From Candidatus Blautia intestinavium (GTDB taxonomy: Bacteria; Bacillota; Clostridia; Lachnospirales; Lachnospiraceae), in assembly GCA_019113745.1 (NCBI GenBank), contig DXGV01000004.1, positions 1 through 38,229 on the forward strand: 38,229 nucleotides of DNA, read 5' to 3'. The translations under genes and the position numbers were made by a program. The stretch's first letter is position 1. The number at the start of each line of letters is the position of its first letter. The notes beneath the pieces were generated by a model. That model did no database searches. It worked only from the letters and a program-made list of their open reading frames with translations, and had not been told where the DNA came from. Below, one piece after another: positions 1 to 7,377 of this stretch.

Positions 1-29
1 TGTCGTTGGTTCGAGTCCAACAGGGGGAG
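1..29 (+). tRNA. tRNA-Asn, 3' fragment
   Basis: The window opens inside a tRNA. Positions 5-21 form a complete T-arm (GTTGG, loop TTCGAGT, CCAAC). Positions 22-28 (AGGGGGA) are the 3' acceptor strand and G29 is the discriminator base. A G discriminator and this acceptor fit tRNA-Asn. The anticodon lies upstream of the window, so the amino-acid identity is an inference. No CCA is encoded, as for the two tRNAs that follow. Confidence 0.6.
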
Positions 30-59
30 TTAGGGCATGAAGCCTGAACAAAAGAGATT

Positions 60-131
60 GGCTCCATGGTCAAGCGGTTAAGACACCGCCCTTTCACGGC
101 GGTAACAGGGGTTCAAATCCCCTTGGAGTCA
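60..131 (+). tRNA. tRNA-Glu (anticodon TTC)
   Basis: A full cloverleaf is visible. The acceptor GGCTCCA (60-66) pairs with TGGAGTC (124-130), with A131 as discriminator. The anticodon loop CTTTCAC is closed by CCGCC/GGCGG and reads TTC. The T-loop TTCAAAT sits on a GGGG/CCCC stem. CCA is not encoded. Confidence 0.95.
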
Positions 132-132
132 C

Positions 133-146
133 TTCCCTTAAGGGAA
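133..146. other. 14-bp perfect palindrome between two tRNAs
   Basis: TTCCCTTAAGGGAA is self-complementary and lies in the short spacer between tRNA-Glu and tRNA-Cys. It may be a processing hairpin of the tRNA precursor. A TATAAT at 151-156, ten bases before tRNA-Cys, is probably coincidental because it is too close for a normal 5' leader. The role is inferred only. Confidence 0.35.
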
Positions 147-165
147 AACATATAATATAGTATAT

Positions 166-236
166 GGTGCCATAGCCAAGTGGTAAGGCAAAGGTCTGCA
201 ACACCTCTATCCCCGGTTCAAATCCGGGTGGCACCT
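166..236 (+). tRNA. tRNA-Cys (anticodon GCA)
   Basis: The acceptor GGTGCCA (166-172) pairs with TGGCACC (229-235), with T236 as discriminator, which is typical for Cys. The anticodon loop reads TCTGCAA with anticodon GCA. The T-arm is CCCGG-TTCAAAT-CCGGG. CCA is not encoded. Confidence 0.95.
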
Positions 237-240
237 CTTC

Positions 241-268
241 AAAAGCCTTGAGATTCAAGGCTTTTTGT
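241..268 (+). terminator. Rho-independent terminator of the tRNA cluster
   Basis: An 11-bp stem (AAAAGCCTTGA with TCAAGGCTTTT, loop GAT) runs directly into a T-rich tract a few bases after tRNA-Cys. It ends the tRNA operon. Confidence 0.9.
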
Positions 269-332
269 TTTGCTATCATATATTTGGAAAGGTAGCGGGC
301 AGACTTATATTATGTAAAGGACAGGATATGAG

Positions 333-821
333 ATGAAAGAAGAACTGGGTTTCAGATACGCGGAAAGGAAGGACACGCCGCTGATCCTTGCTTTTATAAA
401 AGCTCTGGCAGAATATGAGAAAATGCTGGATGAGGTTGTAGCGGACGAAAAAATTCTTGAGGAATGGATTTTTGATAAAAAGAAAGCGGAAGTACTCTTT
501 GCTATGTCCGATGGAAAAGAGGTCGGTTTCGCATTGTTCTTCCATAATTTTTCTACTTTTCTGGGACGTGCGGGAATTTATCTGGAGGATTTATTCGTGC
601 TGCCGGAATATAGAGGAAGAGGATATGGAAAAGCGATTTTAAGGAAGCTGGCTTCTGTTGCGGTGGAGAGGAAATGCGGCAGACTGGAATGGTGGTGCCT
701 CGACTGGAACAAGCCAAGCATTGATTTTTATCTGTCCCTTGGAGCGGAACCAATGAAGGACTGGACGGTTTACCGGATTGCCGGAGATACGTTGAAAAAG
801 CTGGCAAAAGAAGAACGGTAG
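333..821 (+). CDS. GNAT-family N-acetyltransferase, diamine-acetyltransferase-like
   Basis: The 162-residue product has the layout of a single GNAT domain. An N-terminal strand-helix region (RYAERKDTPLILAFIKALAEYE) is followed by the beta-4 strand LEDLFVLPEYRG and the acetyl-CoA loop YRGRGYGK (about residues 93-101). The late motif CLDWNKPSIDFYLSLGAE is typical of spermidine/spermine- and thialysine-acetyltransferase relatives. The likely reaction is acetyl transfer from acetyl-CoA to a small polyamine or amino-acid-like amine in the cytoplasm, but the substrate cannot be read from sequence. It is monocistronic, between the tRNA terminator and its own terminator at 859-919. The ribosome-binding site is weak (AGGACAGG, about 10 bases upstream). 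The family is certain and the substrate uncertain. Confidence 0.88.
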   Translation: MKEELGFRYAERKDTPLILAFIKALAEYEKMLDEVVADEKILEEWIFDKKKAEVLFAMSDGKEVGFALFFHNFSTFLGRAGIYLEDLFVLPEYRGRGYGKAILRKLASVAVERKCGRLEWWCLDWNKPSIDFYLSLGAEPMKDWTVYRIAGDTLKKLAKEER

Positions 822-858
822 CTTCGAGGCTAAAATCATACGTGGAAAAATGAAAAGA

Positions 859-919
859 AGACTGTAATAAAGAGACATATTCATAGCTTGAGGATAGTCT
901 CTTATTACAGTCTTTTTTT
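859..919 (+). terminator. Terminator after the acetyltransferase gene
   Basis: A long stem pairs AGACTGTAATAA-AGAGAC (859-876) with GTCTCTTATTACAGTCT (897-913), with a single bulged A, followed by seven T. The opposite strand carries a weaker T-rich flank (851-858), so it may also stop transcripts arriving from the convergent permease gene. Confidence 0.9.
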
Positions 920-969
920 GCAGATGCGGACAGTCTCAGTATCCGGAGAAATGTCATATTTTTACATTG

Positions 970-1017
970 GCGTCAGTGTACAAGGGGTAACCGTATTGTC
1001 CCCTTGTACACTGACGC
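970..1017. repeat. 18-bp perfect inverted repeat carrying a motif found again at 11070
   Basis: The left arm (970-987) and right arm (1000-1017) are exact reverse complements around a 12-base loop. The right arm touches the stop codon of the permease gene. Neither strand has a T tract, so it is not a standard terminator. The 15-base string TGTACACTGACGCTA (1005-1019) recurs exactly at 11070-11084 beside another hairpin, which suggests a small dispersed palindromic element. Confidence 0.75.
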
Positions 1018-3356
1018 TACTGTTCATGTATGGTATCTACAACAGACATCTCACGGATTCTTTTTGCCGGTTCCGCTACAGCCGGCAGAAGGGACGCAAA
1101 AGTGAGGATCACGATAACGGACAGGGAGGAAACAGGCAGCTTCCAGGGATCGCCCCAGTGGGAAGTAATCATACTGGAGTACAGCACATAGTTTACAGGA
1201 AGTCCCACCAGCAGCCCCAGGAAAATGCCTCCTGCGATATATACCGAGGCTTCGCTTATGATCATACAGATAAGCTGCTTTACTGTCATACCCACCGCCC
1301 GCATGGCGCCGAACAGCGGCATTCTGGAAGAAACACTCATGCCGATGCTGTTGATGATATGGAATACCGCGATCAGGGCGATGATAAAGAGAAAACCATA
1401 GATAAACAGCGCAAAGGCGAAATAAGTACTGCGTACCTCCTGATTATCTGACCGCTGGTCGGAAAATTTAAGAGAGGTTCCCGCAAGAGCCCTCAGCTCA
1501 TCGATATCCTGCTCAGACGCCTGGCGGTTCAGTTGGATATCAAGCACCGCGTAGTCATGTATTCCCGTAATTTCTGAAAAAAGTTTTTCAGAACAGATGA
1601 CAACTCCGGTACTGTTGTTAAAAGGAGTGTCGGAAAGAACTCCTGTCACCGGAAGGGAAACCGATCCCTGCGCCGTTTCCAGAGTGATTTCTTCTCCTGT
1701 GGTAAGATACTGGGAGGCAGGATAATCTATCAGGACGCCCTGTCCCTCTTCTGATTCTATGAGACTGCCCTCTACCAGAGATTTTCGGGCCCATTGGAAC
1801 TGGAGCGATTCATATGAAATCAGATGTATCTTCCTTATTTTATCCTGCTGACGGAGTGTTACGGAATCAGAATAAAGCCGTCCATAACATTTTTTTACTG
1901 CCGGATTTTCTTTTACCTTTTCAACAATCTCCTCTGAAACCGCCGGATCTCCGCCTTCACTGTAGATAGAAAGGTCGGGAGTGTAGGGGCGCAGAGGCGT
2001 AAGGCCGTGGTGCATGAAATCTACCGCCGTGGTAAATGCCAGGAAAAGAATAATGCTGAAGGCATAGGAGCCGGACATAAAAAGCAGATTTTTTTTGCTG
2101 CCGCAGGCGTGATGTACTCCAAGCGCAGAGGGGATTTTCAGGAAACGGCCTCTGGCAGCTTTTTTCATTTCTCTGATGGTTCCGGCATTTCCGGAAACTG
2201 CGGCGAGAGGAGATACCCGGGAGGCTTTCTTTGCCGGAGAGCGGGCTGCCAGAAGAACGGTAAGAATTCCTACGGCTGCGCCGGAGATCAGACCGACCCA
2301 ACTGATACTAAATACCGGCATACCGGAAAAATAGGAGGGACTGAGATAACGGAGGACGGCGCAGAGCCCCCAGATCATGATCACGGAAATCCCCAGCCCG
2401 ACAGGAATGGAGATTTTGCACCAGCACAGGGCTTCCATGCGGACATAGCGCACAATCTGCTTCGGGCAGGCTCCGAGACACCGGAGCATACCGAAAAATT
2501 CCGTTCTTCTTGCCACCATGGTATGAAGACTGTTGGCTATCATCAGAACCCCGGAAATGATTACCAGTACCACAAGGACAGCAGCGCTGAGATAAAGCTT
2601 GAGAATAAAATCGTTGTCGGACTGAAGCATCAGACCAAGGAGCTTGGTGTTCTGAGAAACCTGGGTTTCAGGAATCGAAAGCTGCGCGCATATGTCGTCC
2701 AGTATTTTCTGTATTGGACAGAAGGGTTTAAAAGCCACATAGTAGACAAAATCTTCAGCTAAAGTTTCCGAGGCAAAGCTGCGGAGATATCCTTCCCTGT
2801 TCAGAAAGACTCCAAAAGCGTCCCATTTTGTCATCAGAGAAGTGTCTCCGGTGAAACCTGTGATGGTATAAGTAAGAACGCCCTGATCAGGAGTGGAAAG
2901 TTGTAGCTTATCGCCTACATGAAGCTTCAGTTGCTTCTGGACGCTCTGCGTAACGACCGCTTCATCTGCCTTCTGCGGGAATTGTCCTTCTTTGAGGGCG
3001 GCAGCCGGATACAGATCAAGAAAACTTTCATCAAAACCGCAGATAGCGGCCTTTTTTCCTTCAATGGAATAGTCCTGATCCAGACGGTAATTCATACATG
3101 CGTAGAAAGAACCTGTTTTTATTTCAGGACGGGAAGAAATGAGGGCTGCCTGTTCCGCAGTGATATTGCGAAGCGCCGCATGCCAGGCTCCATCGTCCTG
3201 TATAGCCATTGTTTTCTGGCAGCGGATTTCCATGTCCGCCATTCCGAAAATAGAAGATACCAGGAACACGGCAAGAATAATACAGATCCTGGTCAGTCTG
3301 CTTTTTTTTCGGTTCACTTTTGTGGAGAGCGAAACAAGGTCAAGATAAGATTTCAT
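1017..3356 (-). CDS. ABC transporter permease with two FtsX domains (antimicrobial-peptide type)
   Basis: The 779-residue membrane protein shows about eight predicted membrane segments in a 1+3 / 1+3 pattern. They lie near residues 22-44, 254-277, 317-337, 353-372, 428-446, 648-670, 705-727 and 748-766. Each half has one extracellular domain of roughly 200 residues, so this is a tandem FtsX (MacB-like) architecture. It overlaps the upstream ATPase gene by four bases (ATGA) and so is translationally coupled to it. Together they form an ABC exporter or target-protection transporter. The preceding two-component system and its palindromic operators suggest a role in sensing and resisting cell-wall-active peptides. 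It is longer than BceB (about 640 residues, ten membrane segments), so it belongs to a related subgroup. The substrate is not known. Confidence 0.88.
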   Translation of the reverse strand: MKSYLDLVSLSTKVNRKKSRLTRICIILAVFLVSSIFGMADMEIRCQKTMAIQDDGAWHAALRNITAEQAALISSRPEIKTGSFYACMNYRLDQDYSIEGKKAAICGFDESFLDLYPAAALKEGQFPQKADEAVVTQSVQKQLKLHVGDKLQLSTPDQGVLTYTITGFTGDTSLMTKWDAFGVFLNREGYLRSFASETLAEDFVYYVAFKPFCPIQKILDDICAQLSIPETQVSQNTKLLGLMLQSDNDFILKLYLSAAVLVVLVIISGVLMIANSLHTMVARRTEFFGMLRCLGACPKQIVRYVRMEALCWCKISIPVGLGISVIMIWGLCAVLRYLSPSYFSGMPVFSISWVGLISGAAVGILTVLLAARSPAKKASRVSPLAAVSGNAGTIREMKKAARGRFLKIPSALGVHHACGSKKNLLFMSGSYAFSIILFLAFTTAVDFMHHGLTPLRPYTPDLSIYSEGGDPAVSEEIVEKVKENPAVKKCYGRLYSDSVTLRQQDKIRKIHLISYESLQFQWARKSLVEGSLIESEEGQGVLIDYPASQYLTTGEEITLETAQGSVSLPVTGVLSDTPFNNSTGVVICSEKLFSEITGIHDYAVLDIQLNRQASEQDIDELRALAGTSLKFSDQRSDNQEVRSTYFAFALFIYGFLFIIALIAVFHIINSIGMSVSSRMPLFGAMRAVGMTVKQLICMIISEASVYIAGGIFLGLLVGLPVNYVLYSSMITSHWGDPWKLPVSSLSVIVILTFASLLPAVAEPAKRIREMSVVDTIHEQ

Positions 3357-4045
3357 ATGTACGCACCTCCCAGATCGCTGAGAACTCCGTCGTGGACACG
3401 GAAGACATGATCCACGGAAGAGATCAGATTCTGATTATGAGTGATCATCAGAATTGTCTGCTGATAGCGCCGGGACGCCTGATGCAAAAGTTCCATCACA
3501 TCCTTGCTGCTGTTGGAGTCAAGATTTCCGGTAGGCTCGTCTGCCAGTACAAGAACAGGACGGGTGATAAGGGCTCTGCCGATGGCAACCCTCTGCTGCT
3601 GTCCTCCGGAAAGCTGGCAGGGCAGATGATTCCTTCTGTCTTTCAGGCCAAGAACCTCCAAAAGCTCTTCGACCTTTTCACGTTCCGGCTTTTTGTAGTC
3701 CAGAAGAAGAGGAAAAATAATATTCTGCTCTACATTCAGCTCTGGTATAAGCTGAAAAGACTGGAACACAAATCCAATATTGCGCCTTCGGAAAACAGTT
3801 CTTTTTTCTTCAGACATGGAAAAAAGATCCTGGCCGTTGAGCCATACCTTTCCGGAGGTAGGGGTATCCAGACCTCCGATACAGTTTAAGAGAGTACTTT
3901 TTCCGGAGCCGGACTCCCCTATTACAGCGGCGAACTCTCCTTTTTCCAAGGTAAAGGAGGCGTTTTTCAGAGCCTCCACCTGCGCTTCGCCTGTTCCGTA
4001 AGTTTTACATAGATGATCGACTTTTACCAACTTCAATTTAATCAC
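3353..4045 (-). CDS. ABC transporter ATP-binding protein of the FtsX-permease module
   Basis: The 230-residue product has a Walker [10 protein letters not shown] (about residue 41), Q-loop region [17 protein letters not shown], signature [14 protein letters not shown], Walker [15 protein letters not shown] and switch His in MITHN. This places it in the LolD/MacB/BceA group that partners FtsX permeases. It acts at the inner face of the membrane and powers the permease encoded at 1017-3356. The start is GTG at 4045, preceded by AAGGATGTG; no ATG fits. A 62-base gap separates it from the kinase gene. That gap begins with a perfect copy of the presumed regulator-binding palindrome, so the transporter may have its own inducible promoter. 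Confidence 0.93.
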   Translation of the reverse strand: MIKLKLVKVDHLCKTYGTGEAQVEALKNASFTLEKGEFAAVIGESGSGKSTLLNCIGGLDTPTSGKVWLNGQDLFSMSEEKRTVFRRRNIGFVFQSFQLIPELNVEQNIIFPLLLDYKKPEREKVEELLEVLGLKDRRNHLPCQLSGGQQQRVAIGRALITRPVLVLADEPTGNLDSNSSKDVMELLHQASRRYQQTILMITHNQNLISSVDHVFRVHDGVLSDLGGAYI

Positions 4046-4106
4046 ATCCTTCTTTCTTTGTGGTTATAGAATACCAGTCCAGGCTTACATTCCGGTGAAA
4101 AAACAG

Positions 4107-4122
4107 CTTACAGATCTGTAAG
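4107..4122. promoter_or_regulatory. Presumed regulator operator in front of the ABC transporter genes
   Basis: CTTACAGATCTGTAAG is a perfect 16-bp palindrome overlapping the kinase stop codon and lying upstream of the ATPase gene. It matches the copy at 6117-6132 and the TnACA-N4-TGTAA pattern described for BceR-like regulators. A further half-site TGTAAG lies in the same gap toward the ATPase gene (minus strand). A TATTCT -10-like box appears about 33 bases downstream, but the -35 is poor, so the promoter is uncertain. Confidence 0.65.
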
Positions 4123-5334
4123 AAAAGATATGGTAAAAACGGAACCTCTGCCGGGAGCGCTTTCCACAAAAATCATTCCGCCCTGGTCTTCGATAATGGA
4201 TCTTGCAAGAGGAAGGCCAAGGCCGAAACCGGAGGAGGAAGAATGTCTGCTCCGGTAAAAACGCTTAAAAATATGCGGAAGGTCTTCGGGAGCAATTCCC
4301 TCTCCTGTGTCTGCTACAGCCAGCCGGAAAAGTCCCGGGGAAGCTTTCCAGCGGACAGTGACGGTATCTCCGGCGCAGGTGTGGTCCAGAGCGTTTTTGA
4401 TCAGATTGCTCAGAGCCTCCTGTGTCCAGCCCGGATCACAGAAAAGCAGAGAGTCTGCATCCCCTTCAAAAAGCAGGGATTTTTGTTCAAGACAGGCTCT
4501 TGTCACAAGATCGCCCGCCGCCTTTTTGACCATCGCCGCCACAGAACAGTTTTCTCTGTGAAAAGGAATACTTCCGGCGTCCAGACGCGTCATCTTTAAA
4601 AGAGTCAGGATCAGCTGCTCCATACGGTTCAGCGAAGCTTCCGCTTTTTCAGAAAAAGTTTTTACAGTTTCCGCATTATCAGGCTCCTGAAGGATGATAT
4701 TAAGATAAAGCTTCAAGGCTGCCACAGGCGTTTTCAGTTGATGCGAGATATCGGAGATGGTATCTTTCAGGAATTCTTTCGCCTTATGTTCAGAGCTGTT
4801 TTTCGCCTGCAGAGCGGAGGCAAGCTGTTCCACAGAGAAAAACAGCTGATAAAGGACGCCTGTCTCATCAGAAGGAAGATGATTCTGGAAATTTCCCTCT
4901 GAAAATTCTGCAATGATGTCCGCCGCCCTCTGAAAAAGACGCTCTCTGGCTTTCAGAAAATATACTGTGCCAAAAAGAAGCAGGACTCCGGCGGCTGCGG
5001 CAATAAAAAGAGAGAGAAGGAGAAACAGAAGAGCGCTCCGAAAGAGAAGGGGATCTGCAGTAAACGGCATATCCGCGCCATATCCGGCCGCGGTCAGAAA
5101 ATCGGCGCCGCTCTGGGAAACCGTATTGTTTTTCAGGGCGGAAGCAATAATGTCCGGGGAAATATTCCGGCTCAGAAGATAGGAGGAAACAGTTTCTCTT
5201 TGACGGAGAAGAAGCTGCGCTGACCAGGAGAGATGATTCCATGAAAGAAAAACAGCGGCGCACAGAAAAAAGCCTGCCGCGCACAGGACAAAGAAAAAAT
5301 ATCTGCGGCACTGTCTGTCTCTGAGAAAACTCAT
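4108..5334 (-). CDS. Sensor histidine kinase of the Bce-like module
   Basis: The 408-residue protein has two membrane segments (about 12-32 and 98-124) enclosing a short extracellular loop of about 65 residues. A HAMP-like linker and the HisKA box SDISHQLKTPVAAL follow, with phospho-accepting His near residue 198. The ATPase motifs are NLIKNALDHT (N), DTGEGIAPEDLPHIFKRF (G1) and GFGLGLPLA (G2). It should phosphorylate the regulator encoded just upstream; the two genes overlap by four bases. Classical BceS kinases have almost no extracellular loop, so this one may sense a ligand itself as well as, or instead of, through the transporter. Its stop codon lies inside the palindromic operator at 4107-4122. 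Confidence 0.93.
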   Translation of the reverse strand: MSFLRDRQCRRYFFFVLCAAGFFLCAAVFLSWNHLSWSAQLLLRQRETVSSYLLSRNISPDIIASALKNNTVSQSGADFLTAAGYGADMPFTADPLLFRSALLFLLLSLFIAAAAGVLLLFGTVYFLKARERLFQRAADIIAEFSEGNFQNHLPSDETGVLYQLFFSVEQLASALQAKNSSEHKAKEFLKDTISDISHQLKTPVAALKLYLNIILQEPDNAETVKTFSEKAEASLNRMEQLILTLLKMTRLDAGSIPFHRENCSVAAMVKKAAGDLVTRACLEQKSLLFEGDADSLLFCDPGWTQEALSNLIKNALDHTCAGDTVTVRWKASPGLFRLAVADTGEGIAPEDLPHIFKRFYRSRHSSSSGFGLGLPLARSIIEDQGGMIFVESAPGRGSVFTISFLTDL

Positions 5335-6038
5335 TTTGATTCCTCCTTCCAGCGGTACCCGAAGCCACGGACTGTAAGCAGATATTCCGGAGAGGAGGGA
5401 ACCGGTTCAATTTTTTCGCGAAGACGTCGGATATATACAGAAAGGGTATTGTTGTCTACAAAGCTGCCGTTTCCATCCCAGAGAGCGTCCAGGATCGCTT
5501 CTCTTGTAAGAAGCTGGCCAGGGTGTCTGAGAAAAAGACAGAGAAGGCGGTACTCTGCAGGAGTAAGCTCCAGGATTTTTCCATTAAGGCTGACCGTACC
5601 GGAGGCAAGATCAGCCGTAACAGGCCCTGAGCGCAGAACAGTGGAAATTTCTGGCGCTCCGTCGCTGCGGCGGAGCAGGGCGCGTATCCGGGAACAGAGC
5701 TCCCCAAGGCGGAAAGGCTTAACCATATAATCGTCGCCGCCTCCGTCCAGACCCCGGATAATATTTACTTCCTCGTCCAGAGCGGTAAGAAAGAGGATTG
5801 GAACGCGGCTCCCGCTCTTCCTTACTTTTTCGCAGACCTCATAGCCTGTTCCGTCCGGCAAAGTGATGTCCAGGATCAGAAGATGGTAAACAGAATTATT
5901 TAGACGCTGAAAAGCCTCAGAGACGGACGACGCCACATCAATGTGAAATCCGTTTCTGCTCAGAGCGTAACTGAGGCCGTCAATAAGGCCGGGATCATCT
6001 TCCAGAAGAAGAATTTTAGCAGATGTATTTTTTTCCAA
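5331..6038 (-). CDS. OmpR-family response regulator of the Bce-like module
   Basis: The 235-residue product has an N-terminal receiver with acidic pair LLLEDD, phospho-acceptor Asp57 in LLILDITLPDG and the conserved Lys in YMVKPF. A C-terminal winged helix ends in NTLSVYIRRLREKIE and TVRGFGYRW. It is the first gene of a minus-strand operon regulator-kinase-ATPase-permease. Translation starts at a TTG codon eight bases after GGAGG; no ATG is available. It probably binds the CTTACA-N4-TGTAAG palindromes in front of its own promoter and in front of the transporter genes. Divergence from pstS (266-base gap) could suggest a PhoB role, but the transporter linkage and the operator type argue against that. 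Confidence 0.93.
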   Translation of the reverse strand: MEKNTSAKILLLEDDPGLIDGLSYALSRNGFHIDVASSVSEAFQRLNNSVYHLLILDITLPDGTGYEVCEKVRKSGSRVPILFLTALDEEVNIIRGLDGGGDDYMVKPFRLGELCSRIRALLRRSDGAPEISTVLRSGPVTADLASGTVSLNGKILELTPAEYRLLCLFLRHPGQLLTREAILDALWDGNGSFVDNNTLSVYIRRLREKIEPVPSSPEYLLTVRGFGYRWKEESK

Positions 6039-6087
6039 GGCAATTCCTCCCTGATGTAACTAACGTATTGGAGTTTCCCCCGATATT

Positions 6088-6116
6088 ATTATATTTCAGA
6101 AAAGTGATAAAAACAA
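6088..6116 (-). promoter_or_regulatory. Promoter of the regulator-kinase-transporter operon
   Basis: On the minus strand, TTGTTT (6111-6116) and TATAAT (6088-6093) are 17 bases apart, a good vegetative promoter with a weak -35. The -35 box directly abuts the palindrome at 6117-6132, the layout expected for an activator binding just upstream of RNA polymerase. Confidence 0.65.
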
Positions 6117-6132
6117 CTTACAGTATTGTAAG
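6117..6132. promoter_or_regulatory. Presumed operator upstream of the regulator promoter
   Basis: CTTACA-GTAT-TGTAAG is an inverted repeat with six-base arms identical to those at 4107-4122; only the four central bases differ. It sits directly upstream of the -35 box on the minus strand. Same arms, same spacing and same operon make autoregulation by the OmpR-type regulator the simplest reading. Confidence 0.7.
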
Positions 6133-6211
6133 GGAAAATTTGATTCTTAAAGCAAGAATATGTAAAAAACAGAAAAAACAGAGGTTTTAGAGCAAAATGT
6201 TTGAAATCGAT

Positions 6212-6255
6212 TTTACAATAATATGATATCTTGCTTAACAATCCGGGAATAAAAT
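6212..6255 (+). promoter_or_regulatory. Possible Pho box and -10 element of pstS
   Basis: TTTACA (6212), ATGATA (6223) and TTAACA (6235) are spaced 11 and 12 bases apart, like the tandem TTHACA repeats of PhoP-activated promoters. A TAAAAT -10-like box follows at 6250-6255 with no recognisable -35. The middle repeat is poor and no intact PhoB/PhoP gene is present in the window, so this is tentative. Confidence 0.35.
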
Positions 6256-6304
6256 AGAGCCCGTAAAAGATAAGAACAGGATGCTTCAAAGGAGGACATA
6301 ATTT

Positions 6305-7291
6305 ATGAAGAAAAAATTTTTAGCCATGACGTTAGCATCTGTTATGACACTTGGAATGGTATCAGGAGTAACCTGCAGCGCTGCAGAAGCAGAGGATCTC
6401 AGCGGAACGATCACAGCCGCCGGTTCATCGGCGTTAAAGCCGCTGGCAGATGACGCGGCCAACGCTTTCAGTGAAAAATATCCGGATGTTGCGATTACAA
6501 TAGACGCCGGAGGATCAGGCGAAGGACTGAAACAGGTGGCGGAAGGTACAGTTGATATTGGAAACTCTGATGTGGAAGCCTCTGAAAAGCTTGACGCTGA
6601 CCAGGCAGGAGAGCTGGTAGATCATCAGGTATGTGTAATTACAATGGCTCCTATTGTTAATGAGGATGTAAAAGAAGGCGGCGTTACAGACCTGACAAAA
6701 GATCAGCTGATCTCCATTTTTACCGGCAAGACAACAAACTGGAGCGAGGTAGGCGGTCCGGATGAAGATATCGTACTTGTAACAAGACCTACTTCTTCCG
6801 GAACAAGAGCAACCTTCCAGAAATATGCTCTGGATGGGGCAGAAGAAGCTTCCAACGAATCTATGGAAACAGATGATTCGGGCGTGCTTCTTCAGAACGT
6901 AAAGGATACAAAGGGAGCGATCGGTTATGTCGCGCTGTCTTATCTGGTAGACGACCCCGGCGTTGCAACAGTATCTATCGACGGAGTGGAGCCGACTCTT
7001 GAAAATACCTATAACGGCACTTATCCGGTTTGGACTTTTGAGCATATGTATACAAAAGGAGAGCCGAATGATGTAACGGGAGCGTTCCTTGATTTCATCA
7101 TGTCAGATGAATACAGCGATCAGATGGAAAGCCTCGGATACGGCGTTTCTTCCAAGATGACAACAACAGAGCATGCAGGTGAAGCCGCAGACGGTGAGAC
7201 TACAGACGACGCGTCTGCCGAGAATGCAGACGATGCTTCAACAGAAGCGACACCGGAAGCTACAGCAGAGCCCACAGAGGCAGCAAAATAA
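6305..7291 (+). CDS. pstS: Phosphate ABC transporter substrate-binding protein PstS
   Basis: The 328-residue product starts with a signal peptide (MKKKFLAMTLASVMTLGMVSG). The PstS fold follows: the phosphate-binding TAAGSSALKPL loop, DAGGSGEGLKQV, the IGNSDVEAS segment and RPTSSGTRATF. It captures phosphate outside the cell for PstCAB. Two features are odd. The region around the only early Cys (GVTCS) is a poor lipobox, so lipid anchoring is doubtful. The last 40 residues, from about 289, form an acidic Ala/Glu/Asp/Thr tail that is not part of the binding fold. The RBS AAGGAGG lies 9 bases upstream. It is the first gene of the pst operon and is followed by a terminator-like attenuator. Confidence 0.94.
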   Translation: MKKKFLAMTLASVMTLGMVSGVTCSAAEAEDLSGTITAAGSSALKPLADDAANAFSEKYPDVAITIDAGGSGEGLKQVAEGTVDIGNSDVEASEKLDADQAGELVDHQVCVITMAPIVNEDVKEGGVTDLTKDQLISIFTGKTTNWSEVGGPDEDIVLVTRPTSSGTRATFQKYALDGAEEASNESMETDDSGVLLQNVKDTKGAIGYVALSYLVDDPGVATVSIDGVEPTLENTYNGTYPVWTFEHMYTKGEPNDVTGAFLDFIMSDEYSDQMESLGYGVSSKMTTTEHAGEAADGETTDDASAENADDASTEATPEATAEPTEAAK

Positions 7292-7313
7292 AAACTGCAG
7301 AATACCTACAGAG

Positions 7314-7343
7314 GGGCAGGCATACCATATGTTTGCCCTTTTT
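7314..7343 (+). terminator. Attenuator hairpin between pstS and pstC
   Basis: GGGCAGGCATA (7314-7324) pairs with TATGTTTGCCC (7328-7338) through 11 base pairs including two G-T wobbles, followed by TTTTT. It should end most transcripts after pstS and let a fraction continue. This fits the usual excess of binding protein over permease. Confidence 0.75.
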
Positions 7344-7377
7344 GCAGGTCTTTTAACGGACAGGGGAAAGAAAACTT

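Noticed and set aside
1017-1017. The inverted repeat 970-1017 as a standard terminator of the permease operon
   Set aside because: Neither strand has a T tract after the stem.
5331-6038. PhoB assignment for the regulator divergent from pstS
   Set aside because: It is co-transcribed with a kinase and an FtsX-type ABC transporter and has BceR-like operators, so a peptide-resistance role fits better.
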